Part shown: positions 15,828 through 25,205 of the stretch, in pieces
Layout of the letters: the number at the start of each line of letters is the position of its first letter
Position numbering within the stretch: the first letter of the stretch is position 1
Assembly: GCA_937995335.1 (NCBI GenBank)
Contig: CALKIH010000009.1
Span: 54,321-118,320 of the forward strand
From: UBA2357 sp002344625
GTDB taxonomy: Bacteria; Pseudomonadota; Gammaproteobacteria; Burkholderiales; Rhodocyclaceae
DNA length: 64,000 bases
Reading direction: 5' to 3'
Program-made: the position numbers and the translations under genes
Notes under the pieces: model-generated
The model's database searches: none
What the model was told of the DNA's origin: nothing
What the model saw: the letters and a program-made list of their open reading frames with translations, nothing else

Positions 15828-17729
15828 ATGGACTGCTTTGCGTTGCTCGATGACTGCCATGCGTCGGAATCGAGCCCGAGCGCCCGCCTCTATACCGGGT
15901 TCGCCGGCGAGCACCGATGCGACGACCCGGCCGCGCTCGATCAGGTGTGGGCGCAGGTCGACCGCGATCTGCGTGCCGGCCTCAACGCGGTGGTGCTGGC
16001 CGACTACGAATGGGGCGCGCGCCTGTTGCGGGCGGGCCACGAACATGTGGCGCCGGCGGCTGCCGGGTGCGTGCGTTTCCTGATGTTCGAGTCGATGCGC
16101 CATCTGGCGGCGGATGCCGTCGATCGCTGGCTGGCGGAGTGCGAGCAGCGCGCCGCGGAGGCGGTCGGCCCGGCTGCGTCCGGCGCACCGTTGCCGGCCG
16201 GGGTGCTCGACCTCAGGCCCAGCGTCGATCGGGCCGCCTTTCACGCGGCGATCGAACGCATTCATGCGGCCATCCGGGAGGGCGAGACCTACCAGGTCAA
16301 TTACACCTACCGGATCGATTTCAACACCTTCGGCCTGCCGGTGAGCCTCTACCGCCGCTTGCGCGCGCGCCAGCCGGTCGGCTTCGGCGCGTTGATCGCG
16401 CTGCCGGGTGCGCCCGCCGGGGGGGAGGGCGCGCCCGAAAACGAGTGGGTGCTGTCGTGCTCGCCGGAGCTGTTCCTGCGGAATCGCGGCGGTGTGCTCG
16501 CGGCACGGCCGATGAAGGGCACGGCGCCGCGCGCCCAGGTGCCCGAGGGCGATAGCGAGATCGCGCGCATGCTCGGCGACGATGCCAAGAATCGGGCCGA
16601 GAACCTGATGATCGTCGATCTGTTGCGCAACGACCTGGGCCGGATCGCGCGCACCGGCAGCGTGCGGGTGCCGGCGCTGTTTGCGGTCGAGGCGTATCCG
16701 ACCGTGTTCCAGATGACGTCCAGCATCGAAGCCGAACTCCCGTCCGCCGTCAGTTTTGCCGAGTTGCTGCGGGCGCTGTTTCCGTGCGGATCGATCACCG
16801 GCGCGCCCAAGCATCGCACGATGCAGTTGATCTCCGAACTCGAGCATGGCTCGCGTGGCCTGTACACCGGCGCCATCGGCTGGATCGATCGGCCCGGCGA
16901 TGGCCAAGGCGCAGCGGCGTGTGGCGATTTCTGCCTGTCGGTCGCGATCCGCACCCTGACGCTTGCGCCGATCGAGCCGGGCCGGTTCGCCGGCAGGATG
17001 GGGGTGGGCGCCGGCATCGTGATCGATAGCCGGGCCGAGGAGGAATTCGAGGAGTGCCTGCTCAAGGCGCGCTTCCTTACCGGCGTGGATCCGGGCTTCA
17101 GCCTGTTCGAGAGCATGTTCGCGACGCGCGCCGAAGGCATTCGCCATTTCGACCTGCATCTCGGGCGCCTCGCGAACAGCGCCGCCGAGCTCGGTTTCGC
17201 GCTGCCGTGCGACGCCGTCGCCGCCGCGCTCGGGCGCCAGGTGGCGACTCTGCCGCCCGGGGCGCCGGCGCGCATCCGGCTCACCCTGCACAAGGATGGC
17301 CGCTTCGACATCGTCGTGGCGCCGCTCGAAGCGCTGGCGGCGGGTCCGGTGAAATTGCTGCTTGCGGCCGAACCGGTCAAGGACCGTTCGGGGTTGCTGC
17401 GCCACAAGACCACGCTGCGCCACCGTTACGACCAGGCCATTGCCGACGCGCGCCGCCAGGGCGCGTTCGACATGCTGTTCTTCGATACCGACGGCTTGCT
17501 GACCGAAGGCGCGCGCACCAACGTGTTCTTGCGTATCGACGGCGAGTGGCTCACGCCGCCGCTCAATCACGCGGTCCTGCCGGGCACGATGCGCAGCGTG
17601 CTGATGCGTGATCCCGGGTGGACGATCCGCGAAGCGCCACTGACCCGGGTCGATCTCGAACAGGCCGAACGCATCGTCGTGACCAATGCGCTGCGCGGCG
17701 TGCTCGATGCCGTGGTCGAAGCGCGGTGA
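15828..17729 (+). CDS. pabBC: aminodeoxychorismate synthase component I / aminodeoxychorismate lyase fusion
   Basis: A 633-residue fusion for p-aminobenzoate synthesis. Residues 1-400 are PabB (chorismate-binding fold: ETYQVNYTYR, CSPELFLR, RPMKGTAPR, AENLMIVDLLRNDLGRIA, GSITGAPKHRTM, GAGIVIDS). Residues about 410-630 are PabC, a PLP fold-type IV lyase (FSLFESMF, catalytic Lys in RHKTTLRHRYD, LTEGARTNVF). The ATG at 15828 is preceded by GGAGAAGCG; an ATG at 15798 would add 10 residues. The fusion is common in beta- and gammaproteobacteria. No amidotransferase (pabA) gene is beside it. Confidence 0.92.
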   Translation: MDCFALLDDCHASESSPSARLYTGFAGEHRCDDPAALDQVWAQVDRDLRAGLNAVVLADYEWGARLLRAGHEHVAPAAAGCVRFLMFESMRHLAADAVDRWLAECEQRAAEAVGPAASGAPLPAGVLDLRPSVDRAAFHAAIERIHAAIREGETYQVNYTYRIDFNTFGLPVSLYRRLRARQPVGFGALIALPGAPAGGEGAPENEWVLSCSPELFLRNRGGVLAARPMKGTAPRAQVPEGDSEIARMLGDDAKNRAENLMIVDLLRNDLGRIARTGSVRVPALFAVEAYPTVFQMTSSIEAELPSAVSFAELLRALFPCGSITGAPKHRTMQLISELEHGSRGLYTGAIGWIDRPGDGQGAAACGDFCLSVAIRTLTLAPIEPGRFAGRMGVGAGIVIDSRAEEEFEECLLKARFLTGVDPGFSLFESMFATRAEGIRHFDLHLGRLANSAAELGFALPCDAVAAALGRQVATLPPGAPARIRLTLHKDGRFDIVVAPLEALAAGPVKLLLAAEPVKDRSGLLRHKTTLRHRYDQAIADARRQGAFDMLFFDTDGLLTEGARTNVFLRIDGEWLTPPLNHAVLPGTMRSVLMRDPGWTIREAPLTRVDLEQAERIVVTNALRGVLDAVVEAR

Positions 17730-18022
17730 GCGACGCGCACGATTGGCCAGATGCGCAGGAGGCGGGACGGTCGCATACCGCACAGGAACCCGTGCGATGA
17801 CGGCCAGGCAGCCCCAGTGTGGGGCGCCGGCGCGCAAAGTTTCCGGCCTTACCCGTTTTCGTCATGCGAACGTGGAATCGGGCACATATTTGTGCCGCGA
17901 AGCGCGCGCATCCGCGCCAAGGCGTGCGATCATCACTGCGATTCCCTAAATTGGGGTGTGTGCTTGGGTGCGGCTCTTGCATTGAATCAAAAAATTTCTG
18001 TTCCTGCCGGACTGTCGAAAGC

Positions 18023-21000
18023 ATGAATGCGCGTGTCACCGAAGACGGTGCCGATGGCTTCGAGATCTTTCCGTGGAGTCCGAACTTCGAGACCGGCATC
18101 GATCTCATCGACCAGCAGCACCGCAAGCTCGTGGTGTTGCTCAACCGGCTGGCCGAGCAGCATGTCAGAGGCGTATCCGGGGAGACCGTCGAGCAGATCC
18201 TGGGCGAACTTGCCGACTATGCCGACTACCACTTCAGGACCGAGGACGAGATCTGGGGGCGCCATCTCGGCGAAGACGCGTGGGTGGCCGGCCACGCGCA
18301 AACGCATGCGCGCTTTTTCGAGACCGTGACGGATTTGCGCGCGGGCGGGCGCGCACTTGGAGCGGTGCTGGAGGATTTGCTCTCGTTCCTGACCCGCTGG
18401 CTCGCGTATCACATCCTCGATAGCGACAAACGCATGGCCAGGGCGGTGCTGGCGGTGCAGGCCGGCTGTACGGTGGCGGTGGCGAAGCAACGCGCCGACG
18501 ACGAGATGCACAGCGGCACCGAGCTGCTGGTGCACACCGTGCTGTCGATGTATCAGCGCTTGTCCGCACAGGCGCTGGAGTTGATGCGCGAGAAGCACGC
18601 GCGCCTGTGCGCCGAGTCGGCGCTGACGGTCAGCGAGGAGCGCTGGAAGTTCCTGCTCGAAGACGCGGGCGAGGGCGTGTGGGAGTGGGACGACGCCGGC
18701 TTCTGTACCGATCTCGAAGGCGGGGTGCCGGAGATCAGACTGCTCGAGCAGATGGTGGAGGGCGACTGGCGGGTGCATGGCGACGACTTCCAGCGGGTCC
18801 GGGCGAGTTTCATCGCCCACCTGGCCGGGGTCGAGGACTCGCTGACGTGCCAGTACCGGATCGTGTCGCCCGGCGGGGCGTTGCGCTGGATGCGGATGCG
18901 GGGCCGGGTGATTCAGCGCGACCGCGAAGGCCGGGCGTTGAGAATGATCGGCGCGCGCCAGGATGTGACCGAACGTGAGTTGGCCAGGCAGATCGTCGCC
19001 CACGGCCATGAGGTGTTGTTCATCACCGATGCGGACAACTGCATCATCGCGGCAAACCCCGCCTTTGCCCGGCTCACCGGTTATCCGCTCGAAGAGGTGG
19101 TCGGGCGGGCGCCGCGGATTCTCAGGTCCGAAAGACATCCCGAAACCTTCTTCACCGACATGTGGCGGCAGTTGCGCGAGCACGGATGCTGGGAAGGCGA
19201 GATCTGGAACCGGCGCAAGGACGGCGTCGAGCTGACCCTGTTCATGTCGATTCACCGTCTGTACGCGCCAGATGGTTCGATCGGGCAGTACGTCGCGATC
19301 GGTTTCGACATCACCGCCTACAAGACGGCGCAGGCGCAGTTGCAGCGCCAGCACGACCGCCAGCAGATGGTGAGCGAGCTGGCCGCCCGGATGCTCGCCA
19401 CGACGACCGTCGCCGAACAGGGCGAGGTCCTGCAGGACATCCTCGGGCGGACGGCGGCGTCGCTGCATGCGGATCGCGCCCGGGTGTTCCAGATCGCCCC
19501 GGACCAGTCGCATGTCGCGCGAACCCATGAATGGCGTCGCGCGGGCGAGCCCGCCGACATCCCGCTGATGCTGCCGTTCGGATTTGCCGCCTGGTTGTTG
19601 GGGCTGATGGCCGCGAATGGCCACGTTCGCATCGACGACGGCGCTGCCCTGCCCGAAGAGCACGCACCGGCGTACCGACAGATTGCGCTGCCGGGGCCAT
19701 GTTCGCTGATCGCGGTGCCGCTGAGCGGGGCGGGGGCCGATCTCGGGTTCCTGTGCATGGATACGGCGCGCGAGTGCGGAGCTTGGGGTGGCGAGGAGGT
19801 CGGCTTCCTGAGCCTGACCGCCAGCATCATCGCATCGACCCTGCTGCGCCAGCGCGCGGACAGCAGCCTGCGCGCGAGCCAGCAGAATTACGAGGTGTTG
19901 TTCGAATCGATTCCGGACAGCGTGATCGTGGTGGATGGTGAGCAGGGCAATGTCGTGCATGCCAACCAGCAGGCGGGGGTGTTGCTGGCGAGGTCGCTCG
20001 ATGCGCTGATCGGCATGCCGTTTTCGGCGCTCTATCCGCCGGGGTTGAGCGATGTCGCGTCGGTGCCGTTCGGCGAGGCCGACCGCGAGAAAGATGCGAT
20101 CCAAGTCTGCGAGAGCGTCGTGCGGGCCCGGTCGGGGGTCGATGTGCCGGTCGAAGTCAGTACCGGCCGCAGCCGTGAGGTGGGGGGGCGGCGCTACCAG
20201 GTCGGGGTGTTTCGCGATATCCGCGACCGCAAGCGTAATCAGCGCGCCTTGCATGAGGAGCGCCAGCGCCTGCAGAGCCTGCTCGACGCCGTCCAGGCCG
20301 GCACCTGGGAGTGGAACGTGCAAACCGGTGAGCTGCGCGTGAACGGGCGCTGGGGCGAGATCATCGGCTACCGGCTCGACGAACTGATGCCGGTAACGAT
20401 CGCGACCTGGGATCGGCTCGTGCATCCCGAGGACTACCTGGTTTCGGCGCGCCTGTTGTCGGATCATTTCGCCGGCCAGCTCGAACGCTACGAGTGCGAG
20501 CTGCGGATGCTCCACAAGAACGGCGACTGGGTCTGGATTCGCGATCTCGGACGGGTGATCAGTTGGGATGCCGGTGGCAAGCCGGTCTGGATGGCCGGCA
20601 TTCATCTCGACATCACGGCGCAGAAGACCCATCAGCAACAGCTCGATTTCGTGGCCAACCACGACGTGTTGACGCGCTTGCCCAATCGTACGCTGCTGAC
20701 CGACCGGCTCGAGGTTGCAATGGCCGAGTGCCGTCGGGCGCGCCGGAAGCTCGCGGTGGCCTACATCGATCTCGACGGGTTCGCGCGCATCAACGAGACG
20801 CACGGGCGCGCGGTGGGCGACCGATTGCTGGTCACGCTGACCGGGCGCATCCGCGAATGCCTGCGCGAGGCCAATGGGCTGGCACGTATCGGTGGCGACG
20901 AGTTCGCGGTGCTGCTCACCGCCATCGACCATCGCGACGAATGCCTGCCGCCGGTGTTGCGCTTGCTCGAAGTCATTTCCCTGCCCCTGGCGCTCGATAC

Positions 21001-22318
21001 CGGGGTCGTCTACCTGTCGGCGAGCATCGGCGTGGCGCTTTTCGAAGAGGGCATCGACGCCGATGCCGAACAGTTGCTGAGGCAGGCCGATCAGGCCATG
21101 TACCAGGCCAAGCTGGCGGGCAAGAATCGTTATCACTTCTTCGATCCGGAGCATGACCAGACGGTGCGCGGCCATCTCGGCACCATCGACGAGATCCGCC
21201 ACGCCCTCGCGAACGACGAGTTCGTGTTGCACTACCAGCCCAAGGTCAACATGCGCACCGGTGCGCTGATCGGGCTCGAGGCGCTGATTCGGTGGCAGCA
21301 TCCGCAACGGGGCCTGCAGCCCCCGGCGATGTTCATTCCGCTGCTGGAAGGGCACCCGATGTCGATCGTGCTGGGCGATTGGGTCATCGAGACCGCCTTG
21401 GCACAGCTTGCCGAATGGAAGCGTGGCGGTTTCGAGACATCGATCAGCGTCAATATCAGCGTCGACCAACTGCAGGATCCGGATTTCGTCGCCCGCCTCG
21501 AGCGCCAGATGCTGGCCCAGCCGGACGTGGCGCCGCGCCAGCTCGAACTCGAGATACTCGAGACTGGCGCGCTCGAGGACATGGCACACGTCGAACAACT
21601 CGTCGCGCGCTGTCGTGCGCTCGACGTGTGTTTTGCCCTCGACGATTTCGGTACCGGTTATTCCTCGCTGACCTACCTCAAGCGGCTCGCCGCGGCCACG
21701 ATCAAGATCGACCAGAGTTTCGTGCGTGGCATGCTCGAGGACATCGAGCATGTGGCGATCATCAACAGCGTGCTCGGGCTCGCGCACACCTTCGACCGGC
21801 AGCCGCTGGCCGAAGGGGTGGAAACCGAGGTTCATGGCGAGATGCTGCTGCAACTCGGTTGCGAGCTCGGGCAGGGGTTCGGCATCGCCCGGCCGATGCC
21901 CGCCGCGGCCGTATCCGGCTGGCGAGACGCGTGGCGTCCGCCGATCTCATGGCGGCACAGCCGCGCCCTGGGGCAGGAGGAAATGACGGTGCTCATGGCC
22001 GAAGTCGAACACCGCGGCTGGCATCATGCCCTGCAGTCGTTTCTGCGGGGCGAGTGCAAGCAGCCGCCGCCGCTGGAAAGCAACAGTTGCCGTTTCGATC
22101 GCTGGCTGCGCACCGCGGTGCGCCACGAGCGCTTCAGCGACGAGCCCGGTCTGAGCCGGCTGGGCGAACTGCATGAGTGCCTTCACCAGACGGGCCGGCG
22201 AATCGTGGCGCTGATCGATGCCGGCGAGCATGAGACGCTCGCCAGCGAGGGCGAGACGCTGGCGCGGCACTCGCAGGCGCTGGTCGAATCCCTGCGCGAT
22301 CTGCGCCGCAAGGCCTGA
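18023..22318 (+). CDS. hemerythrin - PAS - GAF - PAS - GGDEF - EAL - CZB signalling protein
   Basis: A 1431-residue cytosolic c-di-GMP enzyme with no TM segment seen. In order: bacteriohemerythrin at about 10-140 (LIDQQHRK, HFRTEDE, HAQTH, HILDSDKRM carrying the di-iron ligands), PAS/PAC near 205-320 and 330-440, GAF near 450-610, PAS near 620-745 and 755-870, GGDEF near 880-1045 with intact GGDEF at about 957, and EAL near 1060-1310 with E1086 in GLEALIRW and DDFGTGYSS. The product-inhibition RxxD motif is not seen (REAN at that site). Residues about 1320-1420 resemble a chemoreceptor zinc-binding (CZB) domain: HRGWHHALQSF, SCRFDRWL, HECLHQ. Oxygen/iron, zinc and redox inputs may thus meet on one diguanylate cyclase/phosphodiesterase. 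The gene stands alone. Confidence 0.88.
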   Translation: MNARVTEDGADGFEIFPWSPNFETGIDLIDQQHRKLVVLLNRLAEQHVRGVSGETVEQILGELADYADYHFRTEDEIWGRHLGEDAWVAGHAQTHARFFETVTDLRAGGRALGAVLEDLLSFLTRWLAYHILDSDKRMARAVLAVQAGCTVAVAKQRADDEMHSGTELLVHTVLSMYQRLSAQALELMREKHARLCAESALTVSEERWKFLLEDAGEGVWEWDDAGFCTDLEGGVPEIRLLEQMVEGDWRVHGDDFQRVRASFIAHLAGVEDSLTCQYRIVSPGGALRWMRMRGRVIQRDREGRALRMIGARQDVTERELARQIVAHGHEVLFITDADNCIIAANPAFARLTGYPLEEVVGRAPRILRSERHPETFFTDMWRQLREHGCWEGEIWNRRKDGVELTLFMSIHRLYAPDGSIGQYVAIGFDITAYKTAQAQLQRQHDRQQMVSELAARMLATTTVAEQGEVLQDILGRTAASLHADRARVFQIAPDQSHVARTHEWRRAGEPADIPLMLPFGFAAWLLGLMAANGHVRIDDGAALPEEHAPAYRQIALPGPCSLIAVPLSGAGADLGFLCMDTARECGAWGGEEVGFLSLTASIIASTLLRQRADSSLRASQQNYEVLFESIPDSVIVVDGEQGNVVHANQQAGVLLARSLDALIGMPFSALYPPGLSDVASVPFGEADREKDAIQVCESVVRARSGVDVPVEVSTGRSREVGGRRYQVGVFRDIRDRKRNQRALHEERQRLQSLLDAVQAGTWEWNVQTGELRVNGRWGEIIGYRLDELMPVTIATWDRLVHPEDYLVSARLLSDHFAGQLERYECELRMLHKNGDWVWIRDLGRVISWDAGGKPVWMAGIHLDITAQKTHQQQLDFVANHDVLTRLPNRTLLTDRLEVAMAECRRARRKLAVAYIDLDGFARINETHGRAVGDRLLVTLTGRIRECLREANGLARIGGDEFAVLLTAIDHRDECLPPVLRLLEVISLPLALDTGVVYLSASIGVALFEEGIDADAEQLLRQADQAMYQAKLAGKNRYHFFDPEHDQTVRGHLGTIDEIRHALANDEFVLHYQPKVNMRTGALIGLEALIRWQHPQRGLQPPAMFIPLLEGHPMSIVLGDWVIETALAQLAEWKRGGFETSISVNISVDQLQDPDFVARLERQMLAQPDVAPRQLELEILETGALEDMAHVEQLVARCRALDVCFALDDFGTGYSSLTYLKRLAAATIKIDQSFVRGMLEDIEHVAIINSVLGLAHTFDRQPLAEGVETEVHGEMLLQLGCELGQGFGIARPMPAAAVSGWRDAWRPPISWRHSRALGQEEMTVLMAEVEHRGWHHALQSFLRGECKQPPPLESNSCRFDRWLRTAVRHERFSDEPGLSRLGELHECLHQTGRRIVALIDAGEHETLASEGETLARHSQALVESLRDLRRKA

Positions 22319-22328
22319 GCCGGCACAT

Positions 22329-22997
22329 TCACGCGAACACGTTGATCGTGGCGGGAATCCGTTCGTCGCCGCTCGAGTCGGCGGCGCCGTAGGCGGCCTG
22401 CATGCGGTCGCCGCGTGTTGCGCCGGAATTTCGGCCGCTGTCGGCCGTGGTCGCCGGCGCCTCTCCCGCGGGGGTTTCGCGTTGCTGAAGGGCCAGTTCC
22501 ACACTGGCTTGCATCGCCATCTGGGTGGCCATCGCCGCCACCTTGCGGTCCTGAGGCGAGGGATCGGCCGGGGCAAGCGCGGCGGCCCTGATGCGCGTGG
22601 TCTTTTCGAGTGTTTCCTGAGGCGTGCGGCCCTCGGAAGTATCGATCGTGACCTCGCCACCGACGGCATAGCGTTGTCCGTCGGGCCCGGTTTCGTACGA
22701 ATAGCTCGCCCCGCGCAGCACGAGGCCGCCACCGGCGGCGACATGCGCCATTTCGTGCGCACGCACTTCACGATCGCGTTTCTGGAGTTCGCTTACCTGG
22801 CGCTGGTCTTCTTCGCTCAGCGGTTTCGAAGCCGGGGATGGGTGCCGGACATCCTGCCCGGTACTCGTCTTGGTGCCGGCGTCCTGAGGGCGAGACGATT
22901 CCGCACCGGACCCGATCTCACGTCTGGGTGACGCGGTGTCTGGGCGAATCGTATAACTGTCTGAAAATGCGCCAATCGTTGGCAGCGTGCCGATCAT
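22329..22997 (-). CDS. putative zinc metalloprotease (SprA-related / CJM1_0395 family)
   Basis: A 222-residue protein. The central part has AHEMAHVAAGG, a zincin HExxH motif, followed by YETGPDGQRYAVGGEV, the fingerprint of the SprA-related family. Both ends are low-complexity and polar. No signal peptide is seen. The substrate is unknown. It is convergent with the c-di-GMP gene, only 10 bp away. Confidence 0.75.
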   Translation of the reverse strand: MIGTLPTIGAFSDSYTIRPDTASPRREIGSGAESSRPQDAGTKTSTGQDVRHPSPASKPLSEEDQRQVSELQKRDREVRAHEMAHVAAGGGLVLRGASYSYETGPDGQRYAVGGEVTIDTSEGRTPQETLEKTTRIRAAALAPADPSPQDRKVAAMATQMAMQASVELALQQRETPAGEAPATTADSGRNSGATRGDRMQAAYGAADSSGDERIPATINVFA

Positions 22998-23040
22998 GGG
23001 TCTGTGGCCGCCCTCCGGTCATGCCCCGGGGCATTGGCAG

Positions 23041-23065
23041 CTGGGGTGGCCTTCCGCCACCCCAG
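23041..23065 (-). terminator. hairpin between two minus-strand genes
   Basis: CTGGGGTGGC-CTTCC-GCCACCCCAG is a perfect 10-bp stem with a 5-nt loop, placed just after the stop of the minus gene ending at 23074. No long T-run follows on the minus strand. Confidence 0.6.
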
Positions 23066-23073
23066 CGCGGCGT

Positions 23074-23487
23074 TCAGGCCGATGTGCGCAACGGCGATTC
23101 GTCCTGCTGGTTGACGCCGATGCCGGCGGTTTCGGCAAACAGCTGTATTGCTTGTCTGGCCTGAGCAGACTGCGGATTGATGCCATTGCTGCCGGCTGGG
23201 TCTTCAGGGGCGTTGGCAGCGTCGGGGCTGGGTGCGGCCGTGCCGGTGGCCTGCGCGGTGTTGGTGCGCGTTTCGGTGGTGCTCTGCGGGCTTGCAGACA
23301 ATGGGTCGCGGGCCACGAGCTCGCGTGCGGCCGAACTGATCTGTACCGACACGCCCGGGATCGCGCCGGCTTGCCGCTGCGGCTCGGCGGGAACCGGCTG
23401 GGTGGATGCGCGGTTTTCGGCTGTCGGAAGGTCGGTGGATGGATTGACCCGTGCCGAAGACAGATTGCTGCCGATAGCTTCCATCAT
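23074..23487 (-). CDS. hypothetical low-complexity protein
   Basis: A 137-residue protein starting at an ATG with GAGGAG 7 nt upstream. It is rich in Ala, Thr, Pro and Gln with no TM or signal peptide; VQISSAARELVARDPL and ARQAIQLFAETAGI look like amphipathic helices. The SSAAR-type motif recalls short proteins encoded beside SprA-related proteases, but I do not recognise a family. It precedes the protease gene on the same strand, separated by a hairpin. Confidence 0.55.
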   Translation of the reverse strand: MMEAIGSNLSSARVNPSTDLPTAENRASTQPVPAEPQRQAGAIPGVSVQISSAARELVARDPLSASPQSTTETRTNTAQATGTAAPSPDAANAPEDPAGSNGINPQSAQARQAIQLFAETAGIGVNQQDESPLRTSA

Positions 23488-23759
23488 GATGCTCTCCTCA
23501 ACCAGCGCCCGATCGGGGCCATTCCTAGCGAATCCATTCCACGACGCAGTCGGTATCACGGGTGTCGACCGCTGCGAAGCCGATCTCGTTTCTGTCCGAT
23601 GAGGGCAGTATACGCCCGCTTGGCACACCGTGTGCCATTTCGGTTTCGGCGCCGTGATGATTGCCGCGACGGTGAGCGGGCAAGCTCGATGGGATGAGCA
23701 TCCACGGCCTGGGGGGTGTGCGCTGCTTCGGCCGGGCCGGTGCCGTCGAGGGCGTCGTC

Positions 23760-24266
23760 CTACGGAAAGCTGTGTTCGTAAGTGCGGCTGGCGATTCTTG
23801 CGACGGTTTCGGCGGCCATTCGCGCGCCTGGGCTTTGGCCGGGCGGCAGGCGGTAGGTCATGACGACTTTTTCGGGCGTTTCGGGCGTCGAGTAGATCGC
23901 GATCGACATCGGGCACTGCGCGATGTTGTCGCGCGCCTCGGCCGCCAGTCGAGCGGCAACCGCGATGCTGCAGAAGATGAAGATTTCGGCGTGCTCGTAC
24001 AGCGCGTCGGAATGACCGAGGTCGCCGGCCGTGCGCCGGAGCATGTCGCCGAAATTGCTGACCAGCGGGCTTGCCAGGCCTTCTTCCGCGATGGCTTCGA
24101 GCAGTGCTTCGCGCACCCGGGCATAGCGGGTGCCGTCGAGTGTCACCGTTGCGCCATCCGGTGGCTCGGCCACGGCGCGCGGGGGCGTACTCAGACACAC
24201 CAGGATCAGGGCGGCGGCGCACATCCGGCGCACCCCGGCAGCGACGGACATGATTGCGGATGCCAT
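23760..24266 (-). CDS. DUF302-like periplasmic protein
   Basis: A 168-residue protein with a signal peptide (hydrophobic MCAAALILVCLS, cleavage near AVAEPP). The body has the DUF302 pattern: HAEIFIFCSIAVAARL, then IAQCPMSIAIYSTPETPEKVVMTYR. It is third in the minus operon SoxYZ-like carrier / metallohydrolase / DUF302, with its ATG directly after the metallohydrolase stop. The same trio accompanies quinoprotein dehydrogenases elsewhere. The function is unknown; C in FCS and QCP could pair with the carrier. Confidence 0.7.
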   Translation of the reverse strand: MASAIMSVAAGVRRMCAAALILVCLSTPPRAVAEPPDGATVTLDGTRYARVREALLEAIAEEGLASPLVSNFGDMLRRTAGDLGHSDALYEHAEIFIFCSIAVAARLAAEARDNIAQCPMSIAIYSTPETPEKVVMTYRLPPGQSPGARMAAETVARIASRTYEHSFP

Positions 24267-25205
24267 TCACCTTTCCAGCGCGGCTTGTTCGGCCGCCGGA
24301 TACAGGTGTGTGACCGAGCGGCGAAACTCGTCCGCCACCAGGCTCAGGTCGGCGAACGCCGCGGGAATGGGGGTTTCGAGCATCTCGGTCATGTCGAGTC
24401 CGGCTTCCGCGCCGCGCGTGATCGTGTCCGCCAGCCATTCGAGATAGGCGCGAGTCTGCCTGATCGGCGATCTGTCCCCACTCACTTCGCCATGGCCGGG
24501 TACCCAGCGTTGTGCCGGGATCGCGGCGAGCCGGTCGAGGGCCGCGAGCCAGCGCGGGATGTCGGCATGCGGCGTGGTCGGAGCGCGCTGCCAGAAGACC
24601 AGATCGGCGGCGAATACGGTTCCGCTGTCATGGTCGATCACGACCAGGTCGGACGCGGTGTGACCGGCCAGGTGAAGGAACTCGAGCGCGCGTCCGGCGA
24701 TCGTGGTGCGTCCGGCGGCGAGGGTCTTGCCCGGCACGACCACTTCGGTGCCAAGCATCCAGTCTCCATTGAGCCGGTACATGTTGTTGTTGAAATCTTC
24801 CCCTTCGGATTGGATGCCGCGAATGGTCTCGGGCGTCGCGGTGAGGGTATCGGCCGGGAAGGCCTGGTTGCCCAGGAAGTGGTCCGGATGGTGGTGGGTG
24901 TTGATCGTCAGTGCGATCGGCCGGTCGGTGACGGTGGCGATCGTGGCGAGCAGTTGCTCGCCGTAGCGGCGTGACGGGCCGGTATCGATCACGATCACGC
25001 CCGCCGGACCCACGATGAATCCGCTGTTGACGATGTTGCCGCCGTTGGCGAACGAGAAGTCTTCGGTCGTCCCGATCAATACATAGACGCCTTCGGCGAT
25101 CATGCGCGGCGCGAGGCGATAGTCGAAATCGTTGGGGTGCGCCGGCAGGGCCGGGAGCAGCAGCGCCAGCGAGAGCAGGGCATGGGCGAGAAGGCGGGGG
25201 GTCAT
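24267..25205 (-). CDS. quinoprotein relay system zinc metallohydrolase
   Basis: A 312-residue exported metallo-beta-lactamase-fold hydrolase. It has a signal peptide (residues 1-22), the zinc motif NTHHHPDHFLGN, HLAGHTASD, AADLVFW and GHGEVSGD. It belongs with the SoxH-related hydrolases found in PQQ dehydrogenase clusters. It overlaps the carrier gene by 4 nt (ATGA), so the carrier and hydrolase act together; by analogy with SoxB/SoxYZ the enzyme may release a group bound to the carrier cysteine. Confidence 0.87.
   Translation of the reverse strand: MTPRLLAHALLSLALLLPALPAHPNDFDYRLAPRMIAEGVYVLIGTTEDFSFANGGNIVNSGFIVGPAGVIVIDTGPSRRYGEQLLATIATVTDRPIALTINTHHHPDHFLGNQAFPADTLTATPETIRGIQSEGEDFNNNMYRLNGDWMLGTEVVVPGKTLAAGRTTIAGRALEFLHLAGHTASDLVVIDHDSGTVFAADLVFWQRAPTTPHADIPRWLAALDRLAAIPAQRWVPGHGEVSGDRSPIRQTRAYLEWLADTITRGAEAGLDMTEMLETPIPAAFADLSLVADEFRRSVTHLYPAAEQAALER

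Noticed and set aside
17987..21853. 1288-codon minus-strand frame opposite the GGDEF-EAL gene
   Set aside because: Long antisense frames are common opposite GC-rich genes. It lacks motifs and is rich in His, Arg, Gln and Pro, as expected of a shadow.
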